Source: Mesorhizobium sophorae (GTDB lineage Bacteria; Pseudomonadota; Alphaproteobacteria; Rhizobiales; Rhizobiaceae). From it: 64,000 nucleotides of DNA. The notes beneath the pieces were generated by a model. The model was not told the origin of the DNA. It made no database searches and worked only from the letters and a program-made list of their open reading frames with translations. Position numbers and translations under genes: made by a program. This document shows, one piece after another, positions 11,123 to 20,786 of this stretch (position 1 is its first letter; each line of letters starts with the position of its first letter). The stretch lies in NCBI RefSeq assembly GCF_002270415.1, contig NZ_NNRI01000007.1:1054001-1118000 (forward strand). Reading direction: 5' to 3'.

Positions 11123-11263
11123 CTATCCCAAGTAGGCGACCAGCATCGCGCCCGCCGCGAGAAGGACGACGCCAAGCCGGTCCGCTCCGGAGACTCGCAC
11201 GCCGAGAAGGACCGCGCCAAACATCGCCACAAGCACGACGCCTAGCGCAGAGGTTGTGACGGG
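11123..11263 (-). pseudogene. C-terminal remnant of a DMT/EamA-type transporter
   Basis: Read on the minus strand, this stretch encodes about 46 codons ending in a stop, containing SALGVVLVAMFGAVLLG then a loop and LGVVLLAAGAMLVAYLG. This pattern of paired hydrophobic helices with a short polar loop is typical of the last two transmembrane segments of EamA/DMT transporters. No start codon or upstream part of such a gene remains; beyond about 11263 the sequence enters a palindromic repeat fragment. Interpretation as a decayed gene end is inference. Confidence 0.45.
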
Positions 11264-11295
11264 TTCAGAATTCTACCGTCGCATACCTCGGTAGG

Positions 11296-11342
11296 TGTCG
11301 CGGCATGGATTCTCGGGTCAAGTCCGAGGATGACGAACGCAT
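11296..11342. repeat. half copy of the GGATCC-type intergenic palindrome
   Basis: GCGGCATGGATTCTCGGGTC followed by GAGGATGACGAA resembles the right arm of the fuller inverted repeat at 19758-19949 (CGGCATGGATCCTCGGGTCT ... GGATGACGAAG). Only one arm is present here, directly upstream of the transporter remnant. It is probably a fragment of a dispersed non-coding repeat. Confidence 0.5.
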
Positions 11343-11367
11343 GGTTGCGAACACTCTGCCAGGTCAT

Positions 11368-11691
11368 TCACGCCAGATATCGTGAAACGCGCGCCTCCAG
11401 GAGGCGTATCAACACCGTATCCATGAATTCATAGTCATCGGGGATGTCGAGGCAGATGACACGGGCCTTCTTCAGGCTGGCCTTGAATTTCTTCTGCAAT
11501 TTGGCGCGGTGCGCCTTTTCCATCACGAAGATGATATCGGCCCAGGCGACGAGTTCATGCGTCAGCGGCGTGTCGGCATCGTGGTTTGTTCCGGCCGACG
11601 CAACCTCGATATCCCTGCGCTTGGAAAACACCTGCTCGGCGGTCGGGCTGCGCAAGCGGTTCTGGCTGCAGACGAAGAGCACGTTCTTCAA
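11368..11691 (-). CDS. low-molecular-weight protein tyrosine phosphatase-like protein
   Basis: A 107-residue protein whose N-terminus MKNVLFVCSQNRLRSPTAE contains the CX5R(S/T) P-loop of LMW phosphatases: Cys8, then SQNRL, then Arg-Ser. It is shorter than classical enzymes (about 150 residues) and lacks the usual C-terminal DPY motif. Instead it carries WADIIFVMEKAHRAKL and CLDIPDDYEFMD, as in the compact bacterial subgroup in which an Asp of the IPDDY segment may act as general acid. It starts 3 bp after the hemW stop on the same strand. Substrate unknown. Confidence 0.82.
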   Translation of the reverse strand: MKNVLFVCSQNRLRSPTAEQVFSKRRDIEVASAGTNHDADTPLTHELVAWADIIFVMEKAHRAKLQKKFKASLKKARVICLDIPDDYEFMDTVLIRLLEARVSRYLA

Positions 11692-11694
11692 GGG

Positions 11695-12858
11695 TTAGCG
11701 CGCCAGATCCGCCACCACGGCATCGAGCACGATCATGCCGGCCGGCGTGGCGCGGAGCCGGGCGTTGCCGATCGGCGCCACCAGCCCCTCGCCCTGCAGC
11801 ACCGCCAACCGTGCGCTCGACAGGCCGCGCCCGGAGAACGCCTCGTAGCGGGAGAGATCGATGCCTTCGGCCAGCCGCAGGCCCATCAGCAGGAACTCGT
11901 CGGCCTCTTCGGAGCGTGTCAGGATCTCGCCGCCGGTGACGCCATGGCCCTTGGCCTCGACCAGATTGGCCCAGGTTTCCGGCATCCGCTCGGCGATCGT
12001 GACTGTGCGGCGGCCGTTTTCGACAAAACGGCCATGCGCGCCGGGTCCGACCCCGACATATTCGCCATAGCGCCAATAGGTCAGATTGTGCCGGCTTTCG
12101 GCGCCAGGCCTGGCGTGGTTTGAAATCTCGTAGGCCGGCAGGCCGTGCGCCGTGGTGATCTCCTGCGTCAGCGCATAGAGGTCGGCGGCCTGGTCATTGT
12201 CGGGGATGATGAATTTCTTTGCCGCATGCAGCGCATGGAAAGGCGTGCCTTCCTCAATGGTCAGCTGGTAGAGCGACAGATGATCCGCGGCATGGCCGAT
12301 CGCCTGTTCGAGCTCGGCCTGCCAGGCCTCCGGTGTCTGCCCGGGCCGGGCATAGATCAGGTCGAAGGAGAGCCGCGGAAATATCTCGCGCGCCAGGCCG
12401 ATGGCATGCAGCGCTTCCTCGACATTGTGCAGCCGTCCGAGGAAGCGCAAATCCTTGTCGTTCAACGCCTGCACGCCGAGCGAGACGCGGTTGACGCCGG
12501 CAGCGCGATAGCCGCGAAACCGCTCGGCCTCGACCGAGGAGGGGTTGGCCTCCAACGTCACCTCGATGCCATCAGGAACGGTCCAATTCTTTGCCACGGC
12601 GTCCAGAACCCTGGCCACTGTTTCCGGCTTCATCAGAGACGGCGTGCCGCCGCCGAGAAAAATGCTGGTCACCTCGCGCGGCCCGGTGCGCCGGCGCATA
12701 GTCGCGAGCTCGGCCTCGAAGGCGGCGGCAAAGCGCTCCTGGTCGACCGGCTGGTGGCGGACGTGGCTGTTGAAGTCGCAATAGGGGCATTTGGCCGCGC
12801 AGAACGGCCAATGGATGTAGACGCCAAAACCGGGCGCCCGGTCGAGCAGCATGCTCAT
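11695..12858 (-). CDS. hemW: radical SAM heme chaperone HemW
   Basis: Member of the HemN-like radical-SAM family now regarded as heme chaperones rather than coproporphyrinogen oxidases. The 387-residue protein begins with the cluster motif CAAKCPYC (Cys20, Cys24, Cys27) preceded by GVYIHWPF. It then shows the SAM-binding [10 protein letters not shown] and the [13 protein letters not shown] stretch typical of the family. The start ATG overlaps the rdgB stop by 4 bp. The rdgB-hemW pair is a widespread conserved arrangement in Proteobacteria. Confidence 0.94.
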   Translation of the reverse strand: MSMLLDRAPGFGVYIHWPFCAAKCPYCDFNSHVRHQPVDQERFAAAFEAELATMRRRTGPREVTSIFLGGGTPSLMKPETVARVLDAVAKNWTVPDGIEVTLEANPSSVEAERFRGYRAAGVNRVSLGVQALNDKDLRFLGRLHNVEEALHAIGLAREIFPRLSFDLIYARPGQTPEAWQAELEQAIGHAADHLSLYQLTIEEGTPFHALHAAKKFIIPDNDQAADLYALTQEITTAHGLPAYEISNHARPGAESRHNLTYWRYGEYVGVGPGAHGRFVENGRRTVTIAERMPETWANLVEAKGHGVTGGEILTRSEEADEFLLMGLRLAEGIDLSRYEAFSGRGLSSARLAVLQGEGLVAPIGNARLRATPAGMIVLDAVVADLAR

Positions 12859-13520
12859 GCCGAACCCAATCTCGCTTCCGCGAATTTCTGGAAAGCGCGG
12901 GCGCGGTGCGACAGCGCCGTCGGCTGGCCGGGCTTCCAGCCATGTTTTTCCTCGGCGCTCATCTCGCCGAAGGTCTTTTCAAAGCCGTTGGGCAGGAACA
13001 CCGGGTCATAGCCGAAGCCAAGGTCGCCGCGCGGCGGCCAGACCAGCGTGCCTTCGGCCTCGCCGCGATAATACTCGGCATCACCGTCGGGAAAGGCCAG
13101 GCAGATGACGGCGACAAAGCGCCCCTTGCGCTGTTGGGGCAAGGCGGCACCGACTTCCTGCAGCGCCACTTCGGTGCGCTGCATGGCCATGGCGAAATCG
13201 CGCGATCCGTCGGGGGTTTCGGCCCAGTTGGCGGTGTAGACGCCAGGCGCTCCGTCGAGCGCGTCGACGCACAGGCCGGAATCATCCGACAGCGCCGGCA
13301 GGCCGGTGGCCCGGGCGGCGGCCAGTGCTTTGATGTACGCGTTCTCCTCGAAGGTGGTGCCGGTCTCGTCCGGCTCCGGCAGGCCATAGTCCTTGGCCGA
13401 TTTCGCTTCGAAGCCGAACGGCCCCATCAAATCGGCGAATTCGCGCAGCTTGCCGGCATTGTGGCTGGCGACGACGATCTTTTTTCCATCGAGCGAGTGA
13501 ATGGTTGGCGAATGCATCAT
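12855..13520 (-). CDS. rdgB: XTP/dITP diphosphatase (HAM1/RdgB)
   Basis: Hydrolyses non-canonical purine triphosphates (XTP, dITP) to monophosphates and pyrophosphate, keeping deaminated bases out of DNA. The substrate-binding motif [10 protein letters not shown] is at about residues 19-28. [13 protein letters not shown] and [19 protein letters not shown] are further HAM1 signatures. The ATG at 13520 ([10 protein letters not shown]) gives 221 residues and overlaps the stop of the VOC gene by 4 bp; in-frame sequence further upstream is only read-through of that gene. It is coupled at both ends, upstream to VOC and downstream to hemW. Confidence 0.94.
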   Translation of the reverse strand: MMHSPTIHSLDGKKIVVASHNAGKLREFADLMGPFGFEAKSAKDYGLPEPDETGTTFEENAYIKALAAARATGLPALSDDSGLCVDALDGAPGVYTANWAETPDGSRDFAMAMQRTEVALQEVGAALPQQRKGRFVAVICLAFPDGDAEYYRGEAEGTLVWPPRGDLGFGYDPVFLPNGFEKTFGEMSAEEKHGWKPGQPTALSHRARAFQKFAEARLGSA

Positions 13521-13927
13521 ATGCCCCAGATCCGTGGCTCGGCGAATTCGATCGAATTGCCCGAGGGGTCGCGTATATAGATCGAACGGCCGCCTTGCGG
13601 CCATTCAAATTCGCTTTCGATGGCGATCTTCTTCGCCTCGAGATGCGCTTTCCAGCGCTCGATCTCGTCGGCGCTGGCCGCAAAACAGAGATGACCCTCG
13701 CCGACCGCACCGTGCGGCGGCACTTTCAGTCTCGCATCGGGCGCGGGCGGCACTTTCGTCGCCTCGGCGTTGAAGATGAGCAGCACGCCGGGTCCGCAGC
13801 GGAAGAAGAGGTGCCTGCCGTCGACCCTGCCGAGCAGGTCGAGGCCGAGGGCGCCGGTGTAGAACTTCTCAGCAGCGTCAAGGTCGGTGACGTAAAGAGC
13901 CGATTCCAGGATGGCGGAGGGAATCAC
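13517..13927 (-). CDS. VOC (glyoxalase/bleomycin resistance) family protein
   Basis: A 136-residue single-module vicinal-oxygen-chelate protein. [20 protein letters not shown] is the usual first beta-alpha unit; [14 protein letters not shown] and the terminal [15 protein letters not shown] contain the Glu commonly used as metal ligand. It is the first gene of a coupled run VOC-rdgB-hemW-LMW phosphatase. The reaction is unknown: the family includes glyoxalases, dioxygenases and antibiotic-binding proteins, and nothing here selects one. Confidence 0.85.
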   Translation of the reverse strand: MIPSAILESALYVTDLDAAEKFYTGALGLDLLGRVDGRHLFFRCGPGVLLIFNAEATKVPPAPDARLKVPPHGAVGEGHLCFAASADEIERWKAHLEAKKIAIESEFEWPQGGRSIYIRDPSGNSIEFAEPRIWGI

Positions 13928-13933
13928 GAGGCA

Positions 13934-14087
13934 CCCCCCTCTGCCCTACCGGGCATCTCCCCCGCAAGGGGGGAGATTGGAAGCGTCAACGCCGGCGCAC
14001 AGCTTGCAACGTTGGTGGTTGGCGAAACCCAAGACCACAGCCGATCTCCCCCCTTGCGGGGGAGATGGCCGGCAGGCCAAAGGGGGG
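13934..14087. repeat. compound inverted repeat, copy 1
   Basis: Left arm CCCCCCTCTGCCCTACCGGG then CATCTCCCCCGCAAGGGGGG; right arm TCTCCCCCCTTGCGGGGGAG then GCCGGCAGGCCAAAGGGGGG. The arms pair with each other, and each arm also contains its own CTCCCCC/GGGGGAG hairpin. The middle of about 70 bp is not shared with the other copies at 27258-27424 and 31985-32140. It lies between convergently oriented transcription ends (upstream side of VOC, downstream side of rph). Confidence 0.85.
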
Positions 14088-14110
14088 CGCTCAAGCTCGG
14101 CATTTGAAAA

Positions 14111-14827
14111 TCAAACCACCGCCATCTGCTGCAGGCTGACCAGGCGCTGGATGCCTTTCTTGGCCAGGCCCATCAGGTCGGCGAACTGGTCCTCGGAGAA
14201 GGGCTCGCCCTCGGCGGTGCCCTGGATCTCAACGATGCCGCCCTTGCCGGTCATGACGAAATTGGCGTCGGTGCCGGCCGAGGAATCTTCGAGATAGTCG
14301 AGATCGATGACCGGCTGGCCGTCATGGATGCCGCAGGAAATCGCCGCGACATGGTCCTTCAGCACCTTGGCGACGCTGGCCATCTGGCGGGCTTCCATCC
14401 AGCGCAGGCAATCATACAGCGCCACCCAGCCGCCGGTGATCGAGGCCGTGCGGGTGCCGCCATCGGCCTGGATGACGTCGCAGTCGACGGTGATCTGCTG
14501 CTCGCCCAGCGCCTGCAGGTCGACGACGGCGCGCAAGGAGCGGCCGATCAGCCGCTGTATTTCGAGCGTGCGGCCGCCCTGCTTGCCGGCGGAAGCCTCG
14601 CGGCGCATGCGCTCGCCGGTCGAGCGCGGCAGCATGCCGTATTCCGCCGTGACCCAGCCCTTGCCGGAATTGCGCATCCAGCCCGGCACCTTCTCCTCGA
14701 GGCTGGCGGTGCACAGGACATGGGTGTCGCCGAACTTCACCAGGCATGAGCCTTCGGCGTGCTTGGAGACGCCGCGCTCAAAGGAGATGGCGCGCATTTC
14801 GTCGAATTGGCGTTTGGAGGGGCGCAT
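14111..14827 (-). CDS. rph: ribonuclease PH
   Basis: A phosphorolytic 3'-5' exoribonuclease that trims tRNA 3' ends. The 238 residues match the family length. The N-terminus [20 protein letters not shown], the phosphate-site [33 protein letters not shown] and [20 protein letters not shown] are clear RNase PH signatures. It diverges from hrcA, an arrangement conserved in rhizobia. Confidence 0.97.
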   Translation of the reverse strand: MRPSKRQFDEMRAISFERGVSKHAEGSCLVKFGDTHVLCTASLEEKVPGWMRNSGKGWVTAEYGMLPRSTGERMRREASAGKQGGRTLEIQRLIGRSLRAVVDLQALGEQQITVDCDVIQADGGTRTASITGGWVALYDCLRWMEARQMASVAKVLKDHVAAISCGIHDGQPVIDLDYLEDSSAGTDANFVMTGKGGIVEIQGTAEGEPFSEDQFADLMGLAKKGIQRLVSLQQMAVV

Positions 14828-14908
14828 TCAGGCTTCTTTCCCGTCATTTTTCGGATTCTTGGCCGGCTTGTAACCACATGGGGCGCGTGGCGCAAAGGAA
14901 AATGGCCG

Positions 14909-14972
14909 GTGATCTGACTTCAGACACCTGTGATCTGACACAGACACCGGGGTGATCTGATACAGACACCGG
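14909..14972. repeat. three tandem 21-bp units upstream of hrcA
   Basis: Three near-identical units in a row: GTGATCTGACTTCAGACACCT (14909), GTGATCTGACACAGACACCGG (14930) and GTGATCTGATACAGACACCGG (14952, after one extra G). They lie 54-117 bp before the hrcA start in the rph/hrcA divergent region. The role is unknown. No CIRCE element (TTAGCACTC-N9-GAGTGCTAA) was found in this interval. Confidence 0.8.
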
Positions 14973-15025
14973 GTTGCGCGGACCATGGTGAAGTCTATAT
15001 CCTTGGGCCGGAGGTTTTTGGCGCA

Positions 15026-16111
15026 ATGACCAAGGCAGTTGCCGAACCCAGCCTGCTGTCGCCTGCGCTGCAGTCGCTCGACATGCGTTCGCGCGACATC
15101 TTCCGGCGCATCGTCGATTCCTACCTGAAGGACGGCGAACCCGTGGGATCACGCAGCCTGTCGCGCATCCTGCCGTCCTCACTGTCGCCCGCCACCATCC
15201 GCAACGTGATGAGTGACCTCGAGCATCTCGGCCTGATCTATGCTCCCCACATTTCCGCCGGCCGGTTGCCGACGCAGGCCGGCCTGCGCTTCTTCGTAGA
15301 TGCCTTCATGGAACTCGGCGACCTCTCTGACGAGGAGCGCCGCACCATCGAGGCGCAGGTGCGCGCGTCCGGCTCGGGTGCGACGCTGGAACACATGCTG
15401 ACCGAGGCCAGCCAGATGCTGTCGGGCATGTCGCGAGGCGCCGGCCTGGTGCTGGCCGCCAAGAACGAAGTGGCACTGAAGCACATCGAATTCATCCAGC
15501 TCGAGCCGACCAAGGCGCTGGCGGTGCTGGTGTCGCAAAACGGCGACGTCGAAAACCGCGTCGTCGAGTTGCCGGCCGGCATCACCGTCTCGCAGTTGCA
15601 TGAAGCCTCGAATTTCCTCAACGCCCATATTCGCGGCCGCACGCTGGCCGAGGCGCGGATCGAGATTGCCCGCATCAAGGAGGAGACCAGGGCCGCGCTC
15701 GACACGCTGTCGCAAGACCTGGTCGAGAAGGGGCTGGCGGTGTGGGCCGGAGCAGAGAGCGGCTTGCCGGCGCGGCTCATCGTGCGCGGCCGCGCCAACC
15801 TGCTCGAAAACGTCACCGCCCAGGCCGACATCGAACTGTTGCGTCACCTGTTCGAGGACATGGAGACGCAGGACGGGCTGATCCAACTGCTTGACCTGGC
15901 CGAACAGGGATCGGGCGTGCGCATTTTCATCGGTTCGGAAAACAAGCTGTTTTCGCTGTCGGGCTCGTCGCTCGTAGTCGCACCCTATCGCGACAAGGAC
16001 GCCCGCGTCGTCGGCGCACTTGGCGTCATCGGCCCGACCCGGCTCAACTATGCCCGCATCGTGCCAATGGTCGACTATACGGCGCAGCTGATTTCCCGCA
16101 TGCTGCGTTGA
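15026..16111 (+). CDS. hrcA: heat-inducible transcription repressor HrcA
   Basis: A repressor that binds CIRCE operators ahead of chaperonin genes and is titrated by misfolded protein through GroEL. The 361 residues show an N-terminal winged helix (SRDIFRRIVDSYLKDGEPVG, then SLSPATIRNVMSDLEHLGLI with the recognition helix), then HISAGRLPTQAGLRFFVD, and the C-terminal GAF-like part ending GVIGPTRLNYARIVPMVDY. In many rhizobia grpE follows; here a small unknown gene follows instead. The divergent region with rph carries tandem repeats. Confidence 0.96.
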   Translation: MTKAVAEPSLLSPALQSLDMRSRDIFRRIVDSYLKDGEPVGSRSLSRILPSSLSPATIRNVMSDLEHLGLIYAPHISAGRLPTQAGLRFFVDAFMELGDLSDEERRTIEAQVRASGSGATLEHMLTEASQMLSGMSRGAGLVLAAKNEVALKHIEFIQLEPTKALAVLVSQNGDVENRVVELPAGITVSQLHEASNFLNAHIRGRTLAEARIEIARIKEETRAALDTLSQDLVEKGLAVWAGAESGLPARLIVRGRANLLENVTAQADIELLRHLFEDMETQDGLIQLLDLAEQGSGVRIFIGSENKLFSLSGSSLVVAPYRDKDARVVGALGVIGPTRLNYARIVPMVDYTAQLISRMLR

Positions 16112-16134
16112 ACTGGGTAACCGAGGAGACGACG

Positions 16135-16332
16135 ATGGCGCTCGAAGAATTCAAGGCCCGGATCAGTCTGTTGCTCGAGGAAATGGTCAACCAGCCGGAG
16201 GACCAGCACGAAATCCAGGAGCAGTTGCGCGAGAAACTGCAGGAAATGCGCGCCATGGGCCTGCCGCTGCCGGCCGATCTCGTCGCACTGGAAAAGCGCC
16301 TCGACGACGATTTCTACGCCGCCGGCACCTGA
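16135..16332 (+). CDS. small acidic helical hypothetical protein, 65 aa
   Basis: Not recognised. It lies 23 bp after hrcA on the same strand, with GAGGAG just before the ATG at 16135; this start is preferred over one at 16108 that overlaps the hrcA end. The protein (MALEEFKARISLLLEEMVNQ onward) is rich in Glu, Leu and Gln and likely a helical hairpin or coiled coil, ending DDDFYAAGT. Position suggests co-transcription with hrcA, but there is no functional evidence. Confidence 0.7.
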   Translation: MALEEFKARISLLLEEMVNQPEDQHEIQEQLREKLQEMRAMGLPLPADLVALEKRLDDDFYAAGT

Positions 16333-16424
16333 GGCTGGAGACCGTTTCACCTCAACTCATCGTGTGAGGCGGAACCGAGGAACAAACAGGCCGTTGATTC
16401 CTTCGCGACAAGGTGGAGGACGAA

Positions 16425-17795
16425 ATGATCCGATTGGCCGGGCTGGCGTTTCCCGCCGCACTGTTTCTCACGACCGCGGCATTGGCCCAGCAGGCAGAGC
16501 AGCCAGTGCTGAAAGGCGCGGCCGCCTTCGGCGACTGGCGTGCCGACAGGCCGGGGGTGCGCCGCCTGATCAAGCCGCAAGATCTGCCCAGGCCTTACGT
16601 CACCAAATCCGCCTCAAACGGCGCAGGCCTTGCCGACAGGCCGGCAGACGCCGAGCCGATCTTGCCACCGGGCTTTTCAGCCGAGCTGATCGCGTCGGGC
16701 ATCGACAATCCGCGCGTCGTGCGCACCGCGCCAAATGGCGACCTGTTCGTCGCCGACAGCGAAGCCAACCAGATCCGCGTCTATCGCCTTGCCGAGGGCA
16801 GCGCGAAGCCGGCGAAGGACGGCATATTTGCCGGCGATCTCAACCAGCCCTACGGCATCGCCTTCTACCCGCCAGGCAACGACCCGCAATGGGTCTATGT
16901 CGCCAACAGCGACAGCATCGTGCGCTTTGCCTACCGCAATGGTGACCTGAAGGCGGCCAGTGATCCGGAAACCATCGTCGACAACATCCCTGCCAATCAT
17001 CACTGGACCCGCGACATCGTCTTCTCGCCGGACGGCAAGACGCTCTATCTGTCGATCGGCTCGGGATCGAACGTCGCCGAGGGCATGGCAAGGGAGCCGG
17101 ATGGCGGCCTCGACGCCTGGACGAGGTCGCAGCCGCTGGGTGCTGCTTGGGGGTCCGAGGACGGCCGTGCCGACGTGCTGGCCTTCGACCCCGACGGCAA
17201 GGATGGCCGCATCGTCGCCACCGGCTTGCGCAACTGTTCGGGCATGACGGTCCAGCCTGCGACCGGGGCGCTGTGGTGCGTCGTCAACGAGCGCGATGCG
17301 CTTGGCGATAATGTGCCGTCCGAATATGCGACTGCGGTCAAGGACGGCGCCTTCTATGGCTGGCCCTGGTACTACATCGGCAACAACGAGGATCCGCGCC
17401 ACCAGGGCGAGCGCCCCGATCTGGCCGGCAAAGCGACCATTCCTGATGTGCTGTTCCAGGCGCATTCGGCGCCGCTCAACATCGCCTTCTACGACGGAAA
17501 GGACTTGGCCCTAGGTTCCGGCTTTCCGGCCGAATACAAAGGCGATGCCTTCGTCGCCTTGCACGGTTCATGGAACCGCGGCAACCGAACCGGGTACAAG
17601 GTGGTCAGGTTGCTGTTCAAGGACGGCAAGCCGACCGGCGAGTACGAGGACTTCATCACCGGCTTCGTCGTATCCAACGGCGAGGTGTGGGGACGACCGG
17701 TCGGCGTCGCGGTGGCCCGGGACGGCGCGCTGATCGTGACCGAGGACGGTAACGGCACCATCTGGCGCGTCACCTATAGTGGCGGCCGTTCCTGA
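16425..17795 (+). CDS. PQQ-dependent sugar dehydrogenase, sorbosone/glucose dehydrogenase type
   Basis: A periplasmic six-bladed beta-propeller oxidoreductase of 456 residues. An N-terminal signal peptide (hydrophobic LAGLAFPAALFLTTAALAQ) precedes a mature part containing IDNPRVVRTAPNGDLFVADS, HHWTRDIVFSPDGKTLYLSIG, VATGLRNCSGMTVQP and VALHGSWNRG, all typical of soluble glucose/L-sorbosone dehydrogenases. The ATG at 16425 is preferred over one at 16413 because GGAGG sits 6 nt before it. No cytochrome motif (CxxCH) is fused. The physiological sugar is unknown. Confidence 0.85.
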   Translation: MIRLAGLAFPAALFLTTAALAQQAEQPVLKGAAAFGDWRADRPGVRRLIKPQDLPRPYVTKSASNGAGLADRPADAEPILPPGFSAELIASGIDNPRVVRTAPNGDLFVADSEANQIRVYRLAEGSAKPAKDGIFAGDLNQPYGIAFYPPGNDPQWVYVANSDSIVRFAYRNGDLKAASDPETIVDNIPANHHWTRDIVFSPDGKTLYLSIGSGSNVAEGMAREPDGGLDAWTRSQPLGAAWGSEDGRADVLAFDPDGKDGRIVATGLRNCSGMTVQPATGALWCVVNERDALGDNVPSEYATAVKDGAFYGWPWYYIGNNEDPRHQGERPDLAGKATIPDVLFQAHSAPLNIAFYDGKDLALGSGFPAEYKGDAFVALHGSWNRGNRTGYKVVRLLFKDGKPTGEYEDFITGFVVSNGEVWGRPVGVAVARDGALIVTEDGNGTIWRVTYSGGRS

Positions 17796-17908
17796 CGGCG
17801 TGGTCGCACGCCGGCGTGGTGTAATCGAATCCGGCTTCAGGGAATTCCCGCATGGCTGACCTTGTGTCATAAGGCGTTGTTGCAACAGCGTCGCGCAAGG
17901 CCGCAACC

Positions 17909-18526
17909 ATGACCCTTACCGGCTTCCTCGCCTACAGTGCCGCCCTCGGAATCGCCGCCGCCATTCCCGGCCCCGGCGTCACCGCGCTCGTCGCGCGGGC
18001 GCTCGGCTCTGGCTTCCGTTCGTCGCTGGCCATGTCCTTTGGCCTGATGCTTGGCGATCTCACCTATCTGACCGCCGTGGTGCTGGGCCTCGCCTTCGTC
18101 GCGCAGACCTTCGGCATGGTGTTTCTCGCCATCAAATGGCTTGGCGTCGCCTACCTCGCCTTCCTCGGCTGGCGCTTCTGGACCAGCGGCATCACGCCCG
18201 AAACGGTCGAGGCGAAGAAAGGCAAGGGCGGGCTGGTCTCGAGCTTCCTCGCCGGCCTCACCGTCACGCTCGGCAATCCGAAGACGATGATCTTCTACCT
18301 CGCCATCACGCCGACCATCGTCGACTTGAAGACAATCACGCTGGCCGACTACGGCATACTGGTCGCGCTGACGATCGTCGTGCTTTTGGTGGTGCTGGTG
18401 CCCTATCTGGCGCTGGCGGCCAAGGCGCGCTGGTTCCTGAAATCGCCACGCGCGCTCAAGGCGCTGAACCGCACCGCCGCCGGCTTCATGGTCGGCGCCG
18501 CGGCGGCGATTGCCGCCCGTCAGTAG
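17909..18526 (+). CDS. LysE/RhtB family amino-acid exporter
   Basis: An inner-membrane translocator of 205 residues with about six hydrophobic segments. The start AYSAALGIAAAIPGPGVTAL carries the PGP motif of the LysE/RhtB family; LGVAYLAFLGWRFW and GLTVTLGNPKTMIFYLA are the conserved loop and helix signatures. It probably exports an amino acid such as homoserine, threonine or lysine; the substrate cannot be assigned. It stands alone between the sugar dehydrogenase and cysK. Confidence 0.9.
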   Translation: MTLTGFLAYSAALGIAAAIPGPGVTALVARALGSGFRSSLAMSFGLMLGDLTYLTAVVLGLAFVAQTFGMVFLAIKWLGVAYLAFLGWRFWTSGITPETVEAKKGKGGLVSSFLAGLTVTLGNPKTMIFYLAITPTIVDLKTITLADYGILVALTIVVLLVVLVPYLALAAKARWFLKSPRALKALNRTAAGFMVGAAAAIAARQ

Positions 18527-18675
18527 GCGCCTTTCGGCCAAATCATTCCAGGGGCAGACTCTTCCGGGAAACGCTTTTCCGGGAGCCCGATGTTTTAGAC
18601 ATGGGTCCCACTCGATATTTTCGACCGACAGTCTATCTTGCGCGGCCGAAGGTCCTATCTTGCCGGTGGCAATGC

Positions 18676-18727
18676 CACTTGCCTGAAGTCCTACACTTGC
18701 CTGACAATCTCACTTGCCTGAAGTTCT
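18676..18727. repeat. three tandem 17-18-bp units upstream of cysK
   Basis: CACTTGCCTGAAGTCCTA, CACTTGCCTGACAATCT and CACTTGCCTGAAGTTCT follow one another and end 13 bp before the cysK ATG, so they occupy the likely 5' untranslated region. Just upstream, CTATCTTGC occurs twice (18633 and 18655). Function unknown; compare the tandem units before hrcA. Confidence 0.8.
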
Positions 18728-18740
18728 GGGAGCGAAACCA

Positions 18741-19721
<981 letters not shown>

Positions 19722-19757
19722 GGTCCCGACGGCGGAGGTTGACCGCGGTATTCCTCC

Positions 19758-19949
19758 CTTCGTCATCCACGGGCGGAGCGACGCGAAGCGGCGCGCAGAC
19801 CCTGGGATCCATGCCGCGACGGCGGCCGGGGAATGCCGCGGTGCAAGATGAGGGCCATCCGCACCGTCGCGACGCTGAAATGTCACGGCATGGATCCTCG
19901 GGTCTGCGCTGCGTCGCTTCGCTCCTTGCTCCGCCCGTGGATGACGAAG
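19758..19949. repeat. intergenic inverted-repeat element, about 190 bp
   Basis: The outer arms pair over about 60 bp: CTTCGTCATCCACGGGCGGA at the left matches the reverse complement of TCCGCCCGTGGATGACGAAG at the right. Inside lie GCGCAGACCCTGGGATCCAT on the left and ATGGATCCTCGGGTCTGCGC on the right. It occupies the 418-bp gap between cysK and the next gene. It codes for nothing recognisable; a fragment of the same family is at 11296-11342. Confidence 0.85.
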
Positions 19950-20139
19950 CGAGGGCTCATCACCAATCTCGCAGATCTGCAATGCCACTTGGACATTGGT
20001 TGACGACGCTTCAACTAGCGATCGCAGCCCGCTGGCCCCCCGAAAAAACCTCTGGTGGCGGCCGGTACCGGCTTGAGCAGAACCTGCTTCCCGTGCAAAT
20101 CGTCACCGGCCTGCTTTGCGCAGGCCGGGGAGAAATTTC

Positions 20140-20766
20140 ATGTACAAGCTCTATACCCGTCCGGGCAGCGGCGGCTTCGTCGTCGAGGCGGCGCTGGCGC
20201 TGGCGAACGCGCCGTTCGAGCAGGTCGACGTGCCGAAGACGGACAGGCCCGATCCGGCATTTGTCGAAATCAGTCCCTTGAACCAGGTTCCGGCGCTGAC
20301 CTTGCCGGACGGCAGCTCGATGACCGAATCGGCGGCGATCTGCATCCTGCTTGCCGAGCGTCACCCCGATGCCGGCCTGGCGCCGGCGGTCGACGCGCCG
20401 GCCCGCGCTGATTTCCTGCGCTGGATGGCCTTCATGTCGTCCGTGCTCTATCCGGCAATCCTGCGGCTCTACTACGCCCATCGCTATACGACCGACGCCG
20501 AAGGCACGAAGGCCGTCAAGCAAGCGGCCATCGCCGAAATGGATCGCGGCTTCGCCGTCCTCGATGCGGCGCTCAAGGACCGCGACTGGTTGGTGGGCGA
20601 CCGCATGTCGGTGGCCGACATCTACCTCGTCATGCTGGTGGCCTGGCATCCCGACTCCGACAGGGCTCGCGCGGCGTGGCCGAATGTCGAACGCCTGTGG
20701 GCCGGACTGCGCGAACATCCGCTGATGAAGACGCTCAACACGTCACATGAGATGTGGCCGGCCTGA
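20140..20766 (+). CDS. glutathione S-transferase family protein
   Basis: A cytosolic GST-like protein of 208 residues. The thioredoxin-like half begins MYKLYTRPGSGGFVVEAALA; NQVPALTLPDGSSMTESAAI contains the cis-Pro and the Glu-Ser (ES) pair that binds the glutathione gamma-glutamyl group. The helical half has DRMSVADIYLVMLV (N-capping box). GGGGAG lies 5-10 nt before the ATG at 20140. It runs convergent to the ECF sigma gene. Substrate unknown. Confidence 0.86.
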   Translation: MYKLYTRPGSGGFVVEAALALANAPFEQVDVPKTDRPDPAFVEISPLNQVPALTLPDGSSMTESAAICILLAERHPDAGLAPAVDAPARADFLRWMAFMSSVLYPAILRLYYAHRYTTDAEGTKAVKQAAIAEMDRGFAVLDAALKDRDWLVGDRMSVADIYLVMLVAWHPDSDRARAAWPNVERLWAGLREHPLMKTLNTSHEMWPA

Positions 20767-20786
20767 ACGACTGCCGACGGCGAGGC

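Noticed and set aside
10873..11232. A 119-codon minus-strand frame opposite the small basic gene
   Set aside because: Ser/Arg/Cys-rich shadow-like composition and no ribosome-binding site; it also runs through the transporter remnant in a different frame.
15026..16332. Possible CIRCE element and grpE neighbour for hrcA
   Set aside because: No TTAGCACTC-N9-GAGTGCTAA in the upstream interval, and the downstream gene is a 65-residue unknown, not GrpE.
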